Assembly: GCF_001006325.2 (NCBI RefSeq)
Contig: NZ_LBIA02000001.1
Location: forward strand, 4,093,501 to 4,157,500
Direction of reading: 5' to 3'
Source: Afipia massiliensis
GTDB taxonomy: Bacteria; Pseudomonadota; Alphaproteobacteria; Rhizobiales; Xanthobacteraceae
DNA: 64,000 nt
Below the pieces are notes generated by a model. The model had not been told where the DNA came from and searched no databases. It was given only the letters and a program-made list of their open reading frames with translations. The position numbers were made by a program, and so were the translations under genes. Numbering within the stretch: the first letter of the stretch is position 1; every line of letters starts with the position of its first letter. This document shows positions 9,472 through 19,520 of the stretch, in pieces.

Positions 9472-10830
9472 TCAGGCGGCGGTCTTGTCTTCTTCTTCCT
9501 TGAGCAGATCGTCGCGCGTGACCTTCTTCTCGGTCACGTTGGCGAGTTCGAGAATGAAGTCGACGACCTTGTCCTCGTAGATCGGCGCGCGAAGCTGGGC
9601 CAGCGCGTTCGGATTGCTGCGATAGAAATCCCAGACTTCCTTTTCGCGGCCCGGCGACTGACGTGCGCGATCGATCAACGCGCGGCTGACTTCGTCGTCC
9701 GTGACGGTGATCTTGTTCTTCTCGCCGATCTCGGAGAGCACGAGGCCGAGGCGAACGCGGCGATCCGCGATCTTCTGGTATTCGTCCTTGGCCTTTTCCT
9801 CGGTGGTGTCTTCGTCGGCAAAGCTCTTGCCGGTCGACTCCATCTCGGCCTGGATCGAATTCCACATCAGCTTGAACTCTTCCTCCACCAGCGACGGCGG
9901 CGGATCGAAGCGATGCGTCTCGTCGAGCTTGTCGAGCAGCACGCGCTTGACGCGCTGGCGCGACGCACCGGCGAATTCAGCCACCAAACGCTCGCGCATG
10001 GCTTCCTTCAGCTTGTCGAGCGATTCCATGCCGAGGTTCTTGGCGAACTCGTCATCGACCTTCGACTCCTGCGGCGCCTCGATCAGGCTCGCGGTGGTCT
10101 CGAACTCGGCGTCCTTACCGGCCAGATGTTCCGCAGTGTAGTTCTTCGGGAACGAGGCCTTGACGTTGCGGGTCTCGCCCGCGGCGATGCCGATCAACTG
10201 GTCTTCGAAGCCCGGAATGAACGTGCCCGAACCGATCACCACCTGAATGCCTTCGCCGGTGCCGCCGTCGAACAGCGCGCCGTCGATGGAGCCCTTGAAG
10301 GCCACGGTGACGCGGTCGCCCTTCTCAGCCTTCGCGCCTTCTGCCTTCGCGGCATAGGGGCGGCTCTGGTCCGCAATGCGCTTCAGCGCTTCTTCGACGT
10401 CGGCGTCGGTGACTTCAGCCACCGGCTTTTCGACATTGAAGCTCTTGAAGTCAGCCAGTTCTATCGCCGGAACGACTTCGATGGCGACCGAGTAGTTCAG
10501 GTCGGACTTGCCGGCCAGAATATCTTCGATTTCCTTTTCCTCGGTCGGCATCGTGACCTTGGGCTCGGTGGCGAGACGGAAACCGCGCTCGGTGAATATC
10601 CCGGCGTTGGTGTCACGAATCAACTGCTCGACGGTCTCGGCGGCAACCGAGCGGCCATAGACCTTCTTGAGATGGGCGACAGGAACCTTGCCGGGACGAA
10701 AACCGTTCAGCTTCACCTTGTCCTTCATGTCGACAAGACGGGCATCCACCTTGGCATCGATATCCGACGCGGGAACGCTGACCTTGAACTCGTGCTTCAA
10801 TCCCTCGGCGAGGGTTTCTGTGACCTGCAT
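9472..10830 (-). CDS. tig: Trigger factor, ribosome-associated chaperone
   Basis: Peptidyl-prolyl isomerase and chaperone that binds nascent chains at the ribosome exit. 452 residues. The N-terminal ribosome-binding domain contains GFRPGKVP (about 43-50, the signature loop), the FKBP-type domain follows (about 165-250, with [10 protein letters not shown] and FIPGFEDQL), then the helical C-terminal chaperone domain and an acidic/lysine tail ending KEEEDKTAA. It is first in the tig-clpP gene order common in bacteria. An 8-bp hairpin lies 23 nt before the ATG. Confidence 0.98.
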   Translation of the reverse strand: MQVTETLAEGLKHEFKVSVPASDIDAKVDARLVDMKDKVKLNGFRPGKVPVAHLKKVYGRSVAAETVEQLIRDTNAGIFTERGFRLATEPKVTMPTEEKEIEDILAGKSDLNYSVAIEVVPAIELADFKSFNVEKPVAEVTDADVEEALKRIADQSRPYAAKAEGAKAEKGDRVTVAFKGSIDGALFDGGTGEGIQVVIGSGTFIPGFEDQLIGIAAGETRNVKASFPKNYTAEHLAGKDAEFETTASLIEAPQESKVDDEFAKNLGMESLDKLKEAMRERLVAEFAGASRQRVKRVLLDKLDETHRFDPPPSLVEEEFKLMWNSIQAEMESTGKSFADEDTTEEKAKDEYQKIADRRVRLGLVLSEIGEKNKITVTDDEVSRALIDRARQSPGREKEVWDFYRSNPNALAQLRAPIYEDKVVDFILELANVTEKKVTRDDLLKEEEDKTAA

Positions 10831-11262
10831 GGCGTCGATCTTCTTCCAGCTTGACCCGGCGGCGCCGGGTCGTTGTCAATGTGTTGGACGCAGCACCAGT
10901 CGGCAACGAGGCCGAGCGGCATGCATCGGTGGCGCGGCGGACGCGTGCCCCAACGGAACACCTTCCTCCAGAATTACTGCGCGAATGCGCCGGGTGCGGG
11001 CGGAGAGCCCGTTGCCGCACCACAATCCTTTGATATTGTTGGGTTTCTTGACGGAAAAGCGGTCAATCCATCCCAATTTGTATCGCAGTCTGTATCCAGT
11101 CTTCCGGCAAGCTGGAATACACGGATTCCGATGCTCATCGCATGATCCAAGCGTTGGTTCAAGCTGACATATGGCAACGTGCATCCGGCGCAAGATGCAG
11201 TCTCCGGCGGCAGGACCGGCGGTTCCGGATCATCGTTCCCGCCTGTTGTCAGCCTGTCTGCC
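10831..11262. other. Upstream region of tig, with leader hairpin
   Basis: 432 nt without a supported gene between tig and the hypothetical gene ending at 11263. The clear structure is GACCCGGC-GGC-GCCGGGTC (10853-10871), a hairpin in the presumed tig leader. A TTGACA on the minus strand (10874-10879) has no matching -10 at the correct distance. Nothing else stood out. Confidence 0.45.
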
Positions 11263-11838
11263 TCACAAGCCGATCGCCACCTCCGCCCACTTGGCGATGG
11301 TGTCGCTGTTGAGGAATTCGATCACGCCAGGTTCGACCGCAGCGGGACGATCGTTCCCGACAATGGCCGTCGCAACGATGGCATCGCAGCGATCGTTGAA
11401 CGCCACCGCGAGCGAGGACCTGCGCGTCCATCCCGGCGCCGCGAGCGTGTAGCCCCGGCTGCGGCCCTTCATCCAGCGGACGCTGATCGGCTGACCCGGG
11501 CCGGTTGCTGACGGCTTCTCGCCCATCAGATTGAAATCACTCAGACGCGCAAGCTCGTCGTCATCCGATACGCCGGTCGTGCAATTGCAGAAACCGATCT
11601 TGGCGCGGATGTAGAGGTTGACTTCGACGCCACAGTTGGCCGCCGCGCAGCGGAACGCTTTTCCCTTCCCCCACTCGTCCGTCGGAAACGGCCATTGCAC
11701 TTCGGCCCACGCCGGCTGGCTTTTCGGGGCCTGCGCTCCGCTCCGGTTCAACAGCGGCCAGGCATCAGACGTGTACGCCCCGGCCAGACCGCCGAGCGCA
11801 AGGCCCGCTATCGCGGCGATGGTGACAGTTCGTGTCAT
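11263..11838 (-). CDS. Hypothetical exported protein
   Basis: 191 residues. A hydrophobic N-terminus (MTRTVTIAAIAGLALGGLAG) could be a signal peptide or single membrane anchor. The mature part has five cysteines, three of them in CAAANC and CNC-type groupings (FRCAAANCGVE, GFCNCTT), and a probable beta-rich fold. I do not recognise the family. It lies 17 nt downstream of the TPR gene and is likely co-transcribed with it. The spaced cysteines suggest disulfides in the periplasm, which would fit export. Confidence 0.7.
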   Translation of the reverse strand: MTRTVTIAAIAGLALGGLAGAYTSDAWPLLNRSGAQAPKSQPAWAEVQWPFPTDEWGKGKAFRCAAANCGVEVNLYIRAKIGFCNCTTGVSDDDELARLSDFNLMGEKPSATGPGQPISVRWMKGRSRGYTLAAPGWTRRSSLAVAFNDRCDAIVATAIVGNDRPAAVEPGVIEFLNSDTIAKWAEVAIGL

Positions 11839-11855
11839 CGTCTAGTTGCTCGCCT

Positions 11856-13442
11856 CTAGTTGCCCGCAACAAATTTCCTCGCGTCCGCCAGCGCCGGCCT
11901 GTCGGAATTCGCGTCGACCGCCTGCGCCAGCAATTTTCCATAAGCCTCTTTCGCTTTCGCCTTGTCACCTACCACCTCCGCGGCCTTTGCGGCTCCGGCA
12001 TAGCCGTTGAAGCGGTTAGGCTCCTTGGCCATCGTTATCTCGAACGCCGCGAGCGCCTCCTTGGCCATGCCGCGATCGAGCAGCATGAAACCATACAGTT
12101 CGCGCGCCGGCGCCAGCGGCCCCGGCGTAACCGGCGACTTTTCGGTTTTATCCTCCGCAGCAACGGCGACTGTCATCGCCTTCAGTGCCTCGTCGTGCTT
12201 GCCTTCGGCGTACAGTATCCAGGCGGACGCCACCTGCTCCTGCACATCGACCTGAGCGGCCCAGTAATCATTCTTCGCGTTCCGCAGTGCGTCGCGCAGT
12301 TCGGCAAGCTTTGCGGCATCCGCCTTCGCCGCGGCCGGATTGCCCGAATGCGCCGCGCCGAGCGCCCGCGCAAAATGCGTCACCGCCACCGCGTGCGGAA
12401 ACTTGCTCTGCTCCACGTCGAGATTGGCGGCTGCCGCCCAGTCACCGCGCTCCACAACATACCGCGCCGGCGACGCCGCGCGCGCGAACGCGGCAGCGAA
12501 TGCATCTGGGCCGAATTTCATCGCTTTGACGTTCTCAACGATGTCACGCGCCTCCTTGTCCTGACCGAGTTGCAGGTAGGCGTAGACCAGATAATCCTCG
12601 CCGTGCATCTGATCGCCGGCTTCCTTGCTGGTTTTCGCAGCGTCGACCGAAGCCGCGTTCGCCCCGATCGAATCCCGCCAGTATCCGACACGCGTGAAAA
12701 TGTGCGACGGCATATGCTGCGCATGCGGCGCGTTCGGCGCAATCTTCGCGTAGCGCAGCGCCGCAGGCAGACCTTTCTCGGCGATGGGCGGATAATCGTA
12801 GAGGTGGATCAGATAATGAGCGACGCCGGGATGCTGCGGCGCGCGTTCGAAAATGGGTTGCAGAATGGCCGCGCCCTTGAGCTGGTTGGCGTAGGTCTTG
12901 TCGGTGGCGGGAGCGCCGACATTCAGCGCGATGGCGTAGAAGATCTGCGCCTCGTCGTCGTCGGGATAACGCGTCGCCAGCGCTTCCATCGCCTTCACGT
13001 AAGACTGCACGCGCGCCTGATGCGGGATCTTGTCGTAATCGACATACATCACCGCCAGCGCGTCGATGTAATCGCGCTCGCGCTGTGTCTTCGCGCCCAT
13101 AGCCTTCGCCTTTTCAATTGCCGCGAGACCGAGCGGCAGATTTGGCGCGGGCACGGCGAGGTGCGGATTGTTCAGGAGAGACAGCGCAATACCCCAATAG
13201 GCGATGGCGCATTCTGGATCGGCTTTGAGCGTTTCGTCGTAGATTTCCTTCGACGCCGCGTACCAGAACGAGTGCTGGTAGCGCATCGCGCGATCGAACC
13301 GCCGTTGCGCCGTCTCGTTGCACGAAGTGGCAAAATGAACTTTGCCCAATCTCTGTTCGGAGTCGTCCTGAGCAACAGCGGGCGCGGCGGATCCAAATAA
13401 GGAAACGCATGCAAAAATAGTTGCTATCGGCAATGCACGCAT
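11856..13442 (-). CDS. Exported tetratricopeptide-repeat protein
   Basis: 528 residues from the ATG at 13442 (MRALPIATIFACV), preferred over an ATG 29 codons upstream because AAGGGAG lies 7 nt before it and the protein then starts with a clean signal peptide ending AVAQDD. The rest is helical, with TPR-like pairs such as CAIAYWGIALSLL and YAGAAKAAEVVGDKAKAKEAYGKLL. Conserved His-rich segments (HAQHMPSHIF, HPGVAHYLIHLYD) are typical of a large family of uncharacterised secreted TPR proteins. No catalytic domain is attached. It is followed after 17 nt by the hypothetical exported gene. Confidence 0.8.
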   Translation of the reverse strand: MRALPIATIFACVSLFGSAAPAVAQDDSEQRLGKVHFATSCNETAQRRFDRAMRYQHSFWYAASKEIYDETLKADPECAIAYWGIALSLLNNPHLAVPAPNLPLGLAAIEKAKAMGAKTQRERDYIDALAVMYVDYDKIPHQARVQSYVKAMEALATRYPDDDEAQIFYAIALNVGAPATDKTYANQLKGAAILQPIFERAPQHPGVAHYLIHLYDYPPIAEKGLPAALRYAKIAPNAPHAQHMPSHIFTRVGYWRDSIGANAASVDAAKTSKEAGDQMHGEDYLVYAYLQLGQDKEARDIVENVKAMKFGPDAFAAAFARAASPARYVVERGDWAAAANLDVEQSKFPHAVAVTHFARALGAAHSGNPAAAKADAAKLAELRDALRNAKNDYWAAQVDVQEQVASAWILYAEGKHDEALKAMTVAVAAEDKTEKSPVTPGPLAPARELYGFMLLDRGMAKEALAAFEITMAKEPNRFNGYAGAAKAAEVVGDKAKAKEAYGKLLAQAVDANSDRPALADARKFVAGN

Positions 13443-13650
13443 GGACGTTCTCCCTTGGCAGGTGAAGCGGTCGCGGATTCCCATTGCACGTGATGTCGCG
13501 AGCTTAGGCGCGAACGGTATCCGGCTCAACGCGCGCGGTGACTCATTTTTCGGTCAAGGTCGCTGACGGACTTCCGCAACGCGCACGGCGCAGCACGGCT
13601 GTTTGCAGCCGCCCTGCGGGGTCGATGAGCAAAAATAGAGAGGGATGATG

Positions 13651-13735
13651 TGGTGCGGGCGGAGGGACTCGAACCCCCACATCTTTCGACGGCAGAACCT
13701 AAACCTGCTGCGTCTACCAATTCCGCCACGCCCGC
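13651..13735 (-). tRNA. tRNA-Leu (anticodon UAG)
   Basis: 85 nt with CCA encoded. Acceptor stem GCGGGCG pairs with CGCCCGC. The anticodon arm is GCAGG-TTTAGGT-TCTGC, giving UAG, which reads CUA/CUN leucine codons. A long variable arm (GCCGTCGAAAGATGT region) and GGTTCGAGTCCC T-arm are present, as expected for class II tRNA-Leu. Confidence 0.97.
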
Positions 13736-13907
13736 ACGGCGCTTGCATTCAACGGCACAGCCGCGAGCGGCGGGCTTATAACATGAGGCAACCGGTTCGC
13801 GAGCCAAAAAATGACTTTCGCAACGCGGTCTTAGCGGACGGTTACACCTCCTACCAGCGGCCAAGCGCCCGCTGGACATCGGGGCGGGAACATGGTCCGC
13901 ATCAGCC

Positions 13908-15263
13908 ATGAAAACTACCATGACAAATCGGGTCTTTTTGCCCTCCAGACGCGCTCTGCTGGCAGGGCTCGGCGGTACTGCCCTCGCATCCGGGCTTCGG
14001 CTGCCTGCCTTTGCTCAGGGAAAAGCATTGGCTCAACCCGGCCCGGCTCTGCAACTGCGGGCGCGGCCCGCGACGGCGGCCCTCGGCGCGGGCCTGCCCC
14101 AAAGCCCGGTCTGGGCGCTTGAGCCCGCAAATGGAGTTGCCGCCACCGGTCCCTTCCGGTTCGGCAAGGGCGACCTCGCGGTTACGCTATCAAATGAACT
14201 CCCGGCCCCCATCGTCCTGAATTGGCTCGGAATTGACGGTGCGCAGGCTGCTGCCCCGCTGACCGGACTTGCGCCGATCCCACCGGGCGGCCGCGCCTCC
14301 TTCACCCTGCCTCTGCGCCAGGCCGGAGCGATTCTGGTCAATGCACAACTCCTTGGCGACGCTGCCGACCGGCCCGTGTCCGCCCGCGCACTCATTGTGG
14401 AGGACAGCCCACCGGTTCAAGCCGACCGCGACGAGGTGCTGCTGATCGAGGAATGGCGCGTGAAAGCCGACGGCAGCGCCATCGCGCCGGGCCGCAGCCC
14501 GGACGGCACCACTGCGGTCTACACCGTCAACGGACAACCGCGTTTCGACCTGACCGCCAAGGTCAACGAACGGCTGCGCCTGCGCTTCATCAACGGCTGC
14601 GCACGCTCGCCCCTCGGCCTGCGGATCGAGAACCATGACGTGCGCGTCATGGCGATCGACAGCCAGCCGTCCGAACCCTTCCCCGCGCGCGACGGCCAGT
14701 TGGTGCTGGCGCCCGGATCGCGTGTCGATGTTCTGATCGACGCCACGCGCGCGCCGGGAACCGTCTCACCGATCATCCTGCACGACGGCACCGGTCCACG
14801 AACCATCGCGCAACTCACCATGTTGAACGACACGCCGGTTCGCGCCGCGCCGCTGCCGCAGGCTGAAGCGCTGCCCTCGGGCAACCTGCCCGCGCGTCTC
14901 GACCTGAAGGGCGCACTCCGCACCGATCTGCCGCTCGATCCGAACGCGCAGTGGATCGCGCCGCTCAAGTTCGATGCGGCGACCGCGCCCGCGTATCGCG
15001 TCAAACGCGGACGCACCGTGGTGATGGCGATCACAAATCCAACCGCCGCGCCGGTCGTCTTCCGCCTGCACGGCCATCATTTCCGCCTGCTCGACCGGCT
15101 CGACGACGGCTGGAAGCCGTTCTGGCTCGACACGCTGATATTCGACAAGGGCCAGACCCAGCGCATCGCGTTCCTTGCTGACCACGCAGGCCGTTGGCTG
15201 ATAGAAGCGACCGCGATGAACTGGGCCGCGCCGAAGCTCGTGCGCTGCTACGCGGTGGAATAA
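13908..15263 (+). CDS. Tat-exported multicopper-oxidase-like protein lacking copper ligands
   Basis: 451 residues. A twin-arginine signal (SRRALLAGLGG, about 14-24) ends near AFAQG. The body has the three-cupredoxin layout of multicopper oxidases, but the metal motifs are lost: LNWLGIDG stands where HWHG is expected, only HGHHFRLLD remains in domain 3, and the C-terminal HCHxxxH is replaced by a stretch around WLIEATAMNW. This resembles FtsP/SufI, a copper-free, Tat-dependent MCO fold that supports cell division, though sequence alone cannot prove that role. Monocistronic: the tRNA lies upstream on the other strand and nnrE/D is convergent downstream. Confidence 0.8.
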   Translation: MKTTMTNRVFLPSRRALLAGLGGTALASGLRLPAFAQGKALAQPGPALQLRARPATAALGAGLPQSPVWALEPANGVAATGPFRFGKGDLAVTLSNELPAPIVLNWLGIDGAQAAAPLTGLAPIPPGGRASFTLPLRQAGAILVNAQLLGDAADRPVSARALIVEDSPPVQADRDEVLLIEEWRVKADGSAIAPGRSPDGTTAVYTVNGQPRFDLTAKVNERLRLRFINGCARSPLGLRIENHDVRVMAIDSQPSEPFPARDGQLVLAPGSRVDVLIDATRAPGTVSPIILHDGTGPRTIAQLTMLNDTPVRAAPLPQAEALPSGNLPARLDLKGALRTDLPLDPNAQWIAPLKFDAATAPAYRVKRGRTVVMAITNPTAAPVVFRLHGHHFRLLDRLDDGWKPFWLDTLIFDKGQTQRIAFLADHAGRWLIEATAMNWAAPKLVRCYAVE

Positions 15264-15284
15264 AACAGAAACTTTCCTCCGCTC

Positions 15285-15344
15285 ATTCCCGCGAAAAGCG
15301 GGAATCCAGTGCATGAAGAACTGGGTCCCCGCTTACGCGGGGAC
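15285..15344. repeat. Two REP-type palindromes
   Basis: ATTCCCGC-N-GCGGGAAT (15285-15305) and GTCCCCGC-TTAC-GCGGGGAC (15325-15344) lie between convergent genes. The second is the same palindrome found in the composite repeats near 19241, 23968 and 24747. Confidence 0.85.
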
Positions 15345-15359
15345 GAGCGGACAGAGAGT

Positions 15360-16859
15360 TCAATACGCAATCCCGAGTTCATCGTAGAGATTGCGCAGCA
15401 CCGCAGGCAGCACTTCCGGAAGATCTTCCGCGATCAGGCCCGGACCGAATTCATGTCCTGCTTCGCCATGCATCCACGCCGCGATGCAGGCCGCCTCGAG
15501 CGCCGGCACACCCTGCGCCAGCATGCCGCCGATGATCCCCGCTAGCACATCGCCCGATCCCGCCGTCGCCAGCCATGGCGGCGCATTGGCCGTGATCGCC
15601 GCACGGCCATCCGGCGCGGCGATCACCGTGTCGGCACCTTTCAGCAGAATCACAGCACCGGATTGAACCGCAGCTAGCCGCGCACGTTCAAGCTTCGACG
15701 CATGTGGATAACCAGAACCCAACTGACTGAACAGGCGTCCAAATTCTCCGTCGTGCGGAGTGAGGATAACCTGTGGATCGTCCTGATTTTTGATTGTCTC
15801 AAACAGCCTCTCCGGATCGTCCGCGAAGCTCGTCAGCGCATCGGCATCGAGCACAACGCCGCACCGCGCGGACAATGCGGCACGGACCATGTCGCGCGTG
15901 CGCTCGCCGATCCCCGCCGCGGGTCCGATCACGCAGGCGTTGAGCCGCCGGTCCGCCAACAGTTCAGCGAACTGCTGCGGCGTTTCCGTCTCGCGAACCA
16001 TCACCGCCGTCAGCGCGGCCGCATTGACCGCGAGCGCATCGCGCTTTGAGGCCACCGTGACGAGGCCCGCACCTGCACGCAGCGCCGCTCGCGCGGCCAA
16101 CCGCGCCGCCCCCGTCGAGACCATATCTCCCGAGACAACCACCGCATGCCCGCGTGCATATTTGTGGCCGTCGGCCTGCGGCGACGGGAAAATATCAGCC
16201 CACAGGTCAGGGACATTCTCGAATGTCTTCGGCGCGATCGCATCGAGCACGTCGGGCTCAATGCCGATGTCGGCGACATCGGTCTCGCCGCAATACGCAC
16301 GGCCCGGCAGCAGCAGGTGCCCCGGCTTGCGCCGGAAGAACGTGACCGTGGCGGATGCCTCCACGGCAATGCCCATCACCTCTCCCGTGTCGCCGTTGAC
16401 GCCGCTCGGCAGATCGACGCTGAGAATCGGAACGCCGCTCGCATTCATCGCCTCGATCATCGCGCAAGGATCGCCCTTCACCGGGCGATTGAGACCCGCG
16501 CCGAACAGAGCGTCGATAATGAGGTTGGGCTGGCCGAGCGCCGCCGGATCGCAGGACAGCACCGGGCCTTTCCACTCAGCGGCTGCGAGCGCCGCATCCC
16601 CCTTCAGGGTCGCGCGGTCGCACAGCAGGATGACGGAGACGTCCCGCCCTTTTGCGGCGAGTTCGGCGGCGGCGATGAAACCGTCGCCGCCATTGTTGCC
16701 GCGACCGGCCACCACCAGGATCCGTCCGCGCTCCGCCATCGCTTCGGCGGCCTGCGCCACCGCCTGCCCGGCGCGGCGCATCAATGAGAAGCCGCTGGTG
16801 CCGCCCGCGATCGCAGCCTGATCGGCGCTTGTCATTTCCGAGACCGTCAGGATTTCCAT
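15360..16859 (-). CDS. nnrD: Bifunctional NAD(P)HX epimerase / dehydratase
   Basis: Repairs hydrated NADH/NADPH (NAD(P)HX). The N-terminal YjeF-type epimerase half (about 1-205) has GRGNNGGDGF. The C-terminal ribokinase-fold dehydratase half (about 220-499) has LTPHDGEFGRLF and the nucleotide-binding GSGDVLAGIIGG. About 499 residues from the ATG at 16859 (MEILTVSEM); a GTG 13 codons upstream (16898) is possible but neither has a strong ribosome site. Fusion of the two activities is the usual bacterial form. It is divergent from glnB. Confidence 0.93.
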   Translation of the reverse strand: MEILTVSEMTSADQAAIAGGTSGFSLMRRAGQAVAQAAEAMAERGRILVVAGRGNNGGDGFIAAAELAAKGRDVSVILLCDRATLKGDAALAAAEWKGPVLSCDPAALGQPNLIIDALFGAGLNRPVKGDPCAMIEAMNASGVPILSVDLPSGVNGDTGEVMGIAVEASATVTFFRRKPGHLLLPGRAYCGETDVADIGIEPDVLDAIAPKTFENVPDLWADIFPSPQADGHKYARGHAVVVSGDMVSTGAARLAARAALRAGAGLVTVASKRDALAVNAAALTAVMVRETETPQQFAELLADRRLNACVIGPAAGIGERTRDMVRAALSARCGVVLDADALTSFADDPERLFETIKNQDDPQVILTPHDGEFGRLFSQLGSGYPHASKLERARLAAVQSGAVILLKGADTVIAAPDGRAAITANAPPWLATAGSGDVLAGIIGGMLAQGVPALEAACIAAWMHGEAGHEFGPGLIAEDLPEVLPAVLRNLYDELGIAY

Positions 16860-16898
16860 TCGCCGCCCGCCTGTTCGCTTCGCCTTATCCTCAGGCAC

Positions 16899-17244
16899 TC
16901 TGGTGGGGAGAGCCGGAAAGTGTCAGGCTATTTTTTGTGCATTTGCCTAATTCATAGCCTTCCACTCTGGCGGCAGAAGCCACACAAAGAGGCAAAGCCA
17001 CCACTAACTGTATGATGTTCTTGCGCAATCCAATGTCTTAATAAACTGGCACAGACCCTGCTTTTAGGGGGTGGCTTTCGGATTGTCTCACCCACCTGCA
17101 AACGCTGGCGGGCGCAGCCGTCATTTCCGGGTTGTTCGCCTGCCCGCGACGATGATGCTAACGGACGAACCGACGTGACGAGCGCGTGCATCGCGCGATA
17201 TGGAAGTACAGACAGGCCAGTTGGAAGTGCCGGGGAGACGCTAA
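16899..17244. other. Divergent regulatory gap between nnrD and glnB
   Basis: About 345 nt with no gene. It holds the sigma54 promoter of glnB (17046-17062). A TTTTTTGTGCA half-site near 16930 is the only NtrC-like element I can see upstream, and it lacks its second half. Confidence 0.5.
17046..17062 (+). promoter_or_regulatory. Sigma54 (-24/-12) promoter of glnB-glnA
   Basis: CTGGCACAGACCCTGCT matches the YTGGCACGRNNNTTGCW consensus at all but two defined positions, with GG (17048-17049) and GC (17060-17061) exactly 10 nt apart. Transcription would start near 17073, giving a leader of about 170 nt before glnB. This fits NtrC/RpoN control of glnBA under nitrogen limitation, as known in related bacteria. 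Confidence 0.8.
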
Positions 17245-17583
<339 letters not shown>

Positions 17584-17608
17584 CCTGATTTCAGCCTGAC
17601 CCACCTCG

Positions 17609-17640
17609 CCTCGCCGGCGGCAGCCTCCTGCCGCCCGAGG
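17609..17640 (+). promoter_or_regulatory. Intercistronic hairpin between glnB and glnA
   Basis: GGCGGCAG-CCTC-CTGCCGCC forms a perfect 8-bp stem, extended by CCTCG/CGAGG across a 2-nt bulge. No T-run follows, so it is more likely an RNA processing or stability element than a terminator. It starts 25 nt past the glnB stop. Confidence 0.6.
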
Positions 17641-17660
17641 CTTCTCACTGTAATTCTCGC

Positions 17661-17680
17661 TGCACCTTGTTCTCGGTGCA
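17661..17680 (+). promoter_or_regulatory. Inverted repeat TGCACC-N8-GGTGCA before glnA
   Basis: Dyad 48 nt upstream of the glnA start. The half-sites equal those of NtrC (TGCAC/GTGCA), but the spacer between them is 10 nt instead of 7, so an NtrC site is doubtful. It may be an operator or a second RNA hairpin. Confidence 0.45.
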
Positions 17681-17727
17681 TCCAATCCACAACACGACAA
17701 ACGACCAAGCAGACATAAGGGGTATTC

Positions 17728-19137
17728 ATGAAGACCGCCAAAGACGTCCTCAAGTCGATCAAGGACAACGACGTCAAGTACGTCGACCTGCGTTTCACCG
17801 ATCCGCGCGGCAAGTGGCAGCACGTCACGTTCGACATCTCGATGATCGACGAGGAAATCTTCGCCGAAGGCACGATGTTCGACGGCTCATCGATTGCCGG
17901 CTGGAAGGCGATCAATGAATCCGACATGACGCTGATGCCCGACCCGACCACGGCGACGATCGATCCGTTCTTCGCCGAGACCACCATGGTCATCGTCTGC
18001 GACATTCTCGAGCCGTCGACCGGCGAACCCTACAACCGCGACCCGCGTGGCATCGCCAAGAAGGCCGAAGCCCAGGTCAAGGCGATGGGCGTCGGCGACA
18101 CCGTGTTCGTCGGCCCGGAAGCAGAGTTCTTCGTGTTCGACGACGTGCGTTTCCAGACCACGCCGTACAACACCGGCTTCAAGCTGGACTCCTCCGAACT
18201 GCCGACCAACTCGGACACCGAGTATGAAGGCGGCAACCTCGGCCACCGCATCCGCAACAAGGCCGGCTACTTCCCCGTTCCGCCGCAGGACTCGGTGCAG
18301 GACATGCGCTCGGAAATGCTCGGCTCGATGGCCAAGATGGGCGTCAAGGTCGAGAAGCATCACCACGAGGTCGCTTCCGCCCAGCACGAGCTCGGCATGA
18401 AGTTCGACACCCTGACCCACATGGCCGACCAGATGCAGGTCTACAAGTATTGCATCCATCAGGTCGCGCACATCTACGGCAAGACCGCCACCTTCATGCC
18501 GAAGCCGGTCTATGGCGACAACGGCTCGGGCATGCACGTGCATCAGTCGATCTGGAAGGACGGCAAGCCGACCTTCGCCGGCAACAAGTACGCCGACCTC
18601 TCCGAGACCTGCCTCCACTACATCGGCGGCATCATCAAGCACGCCAAGGCCATCAACGCCTTCACCAACCCGTCGACCAACTCGTACAAGCGTCTGGTCC
18701 CGGGCTATGAAGCGCCGGTGCTGCTCGCCTACTCGGCGCGCAACCGTTCGGCCTCCTGCCGCATCCCCTACACCACCAACCCGAAGGCGAAGCGCGTCGA
18801 AGTGCGTTTCCCCGATCCGATGGCCAACCCCTACCTCGCCTTCGCGGCGATGCTGATGGCCGGCCTCGACGGCATCAAGAACAAGATCGATCCGGGCCCG
18901 GCGATGGACAAGGATCTGTACGATCTGCCGAAGGAAGAACTGAAGACCATTCCGACGGTGTGCGGTAGCTTGCGCGAGGCACTCGAAAGCCTCGACAAGG
19001 ATCGCGGGTTCCTGAAGGCCGGCGGCGTGTTCGACGACGACTTCATCGACAGCTTCATCGAGCTGAAGATGACCGAGGTCGAGCGTTTTGAGATGACCCC
19101 GCATCCGGTCGAATTCGAAATGTACTACTCGCTGTAA
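17728..19137 (+). CDS. glnA: Glutamine synthetase type I
   Basis: Dodecameric enzyme that makes glutamine from glutamate, ammonia and ATP. 469 residues. Signature segments seen: [10 protein letters not shown] near the N-terminus, [10 protein letters not shown] with the metal-binding glutamates, [10 protein letters not shown] with the catalytic region, [13 protein letters not shown], and Tyr398 in [10 protein letters not shown], the adenylylation site. AAGGGG stands before the ATG. It is co-transcribed with glnB and ends before a clear terminator. Post-translational control by GlnE through PII is expected from the conserved tyrosine. Confidence 0.98.
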   Translation: MKTAKDVLKSIKDNDVKYVDLRFTDPRGKWQHVTFDISMIDEEIFAEGTMFDGSSIAGWKAINESDMTLMPDPTTATIDPFFAETTMVIVCDILEPSTGEPYNRDPRGIAKKAEAQVKAMGVGDTVFVGPEAEFFVFDDVRFQTTPYNTGFKLDSSELPTNSDTEYEGGNLGHRIRNKAGYFPVPPQDSVQDMRSEMLGSMAKMGVKVEKHHHEVASAQHELGMKFDTLTHMADQMQVYKYCIHQVAHIYGKTATFMPKPVYGDNGSGMHVHQSIWKDGKPTFAGNKYADLSETCLHYIGGIIKHAKAINAFTNPSTNSYKRLVPGYEAPVLLAYSARNRSASCRIPYTTNPKAKRVEVRFPDPMANPYLAFAAMLMAGLDGIKNKIDPGPAMDKDLYDLPKEELKTIPTVCGSLREALESLDKDRGFLKAGGVFDDDFIDSFIELKMTEVERFEMTPHPVEFEMYYSL

Positions 19138-19169
19138 GCTGCGAGCTTTCACAGCTTCTCACAAACATC

Positions 19170-19199
19170 AAAGGCGTACCGAAAGGGACGCCTTTTTTG
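19170..19199 (+). terminator. glnA terminator
   Basis: AAAGGCGT pairs with ACGCCTTT around a short loop, followed by T6 (19193-19198). It starts 32 nt past the glnA stop. Confidence 0.88.
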
Positions 19200-19240
19200 T
19201 TTTGGAAAGTCGCGATGTGGTTCGATGCAATTACACATCC

Positions 19241-19365
19241 GATGTCGTCCCCGCGGAAGCGGGGACCTATAACCACCGAACGACTTGATGACGGTGATTG
19301 CCCCAGCATCTCACTTAAATCGAGAACTCAGGGAGTATGGGTCCCCGCTTTCGCGGGGACGACAT
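19241..19365. repeat. Composite REP element, copy A
   Basis: Two inverted GTCCCCGC...GCGGGGAC palindromes flank about 80 nt of conserved spacer (beginning CTATAACCACCGAACGA, ending GGGAGTATGG). Copy C (24747-24874) has the same plan, and copy B (23968-24047) keeps the left half. This resembles a BIME. Confidence 0.85.
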
Positions 19366-19403
19366 AGAGGAACATTGTGGGCGATAACTCAAATCGCGAG
19401 ATC

Positions 19404-19490
19404 GTCATCACCGGGCTTGACCCGGTGATCCACGTCTTCCTTTACTGATGGCCAAAGACGTGGATGGCCGGGTCAAGCCCGGCCATGACG
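19404..19490. repeat. Second REP family, copy 1
   Basis: GTCATCACCGGGCTTGACCC on the left and GGCCGGGTCAAGCCCGGCCA on the right, joined by the arms CACGTCTTCC and AAGACGTGG, forming a long foldable unit of about 87 nt. Further copies are at 28251-28337 and 31111-31196. Confidence 0.85.
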
Positions 19491-19520
19491 AACGAGAAAT
19501 CTTGCACGAAAGCTATCGCT

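Noticed and set aside
10874-10879. TTGACA -35 box for tig
   Set aside because: No -10-like sequence occurs 16-18 nt downstream on the minus strand; the place is taken by a hairpin.
11832-13400. Plus-strand open frame of 522 codons
   Set aside because: Antisense to the TPR gene, whose signal peptide and ribosome site fix the real strand.
17661-17680. NtrC binding site before glnA
   Set aside because: Half-sites match, but the spacer is 10 nt rather than 7, so I list it only as an inverted repeat.
17887-19152. Minus-strand open frame of 421 codons over glnA
   Set aside because: Shadow of glnA, a certain gene. Its composition (Val, His, Arg and Glu rich) is that of antisense GC-rich DNA, and no domain is recognisable.
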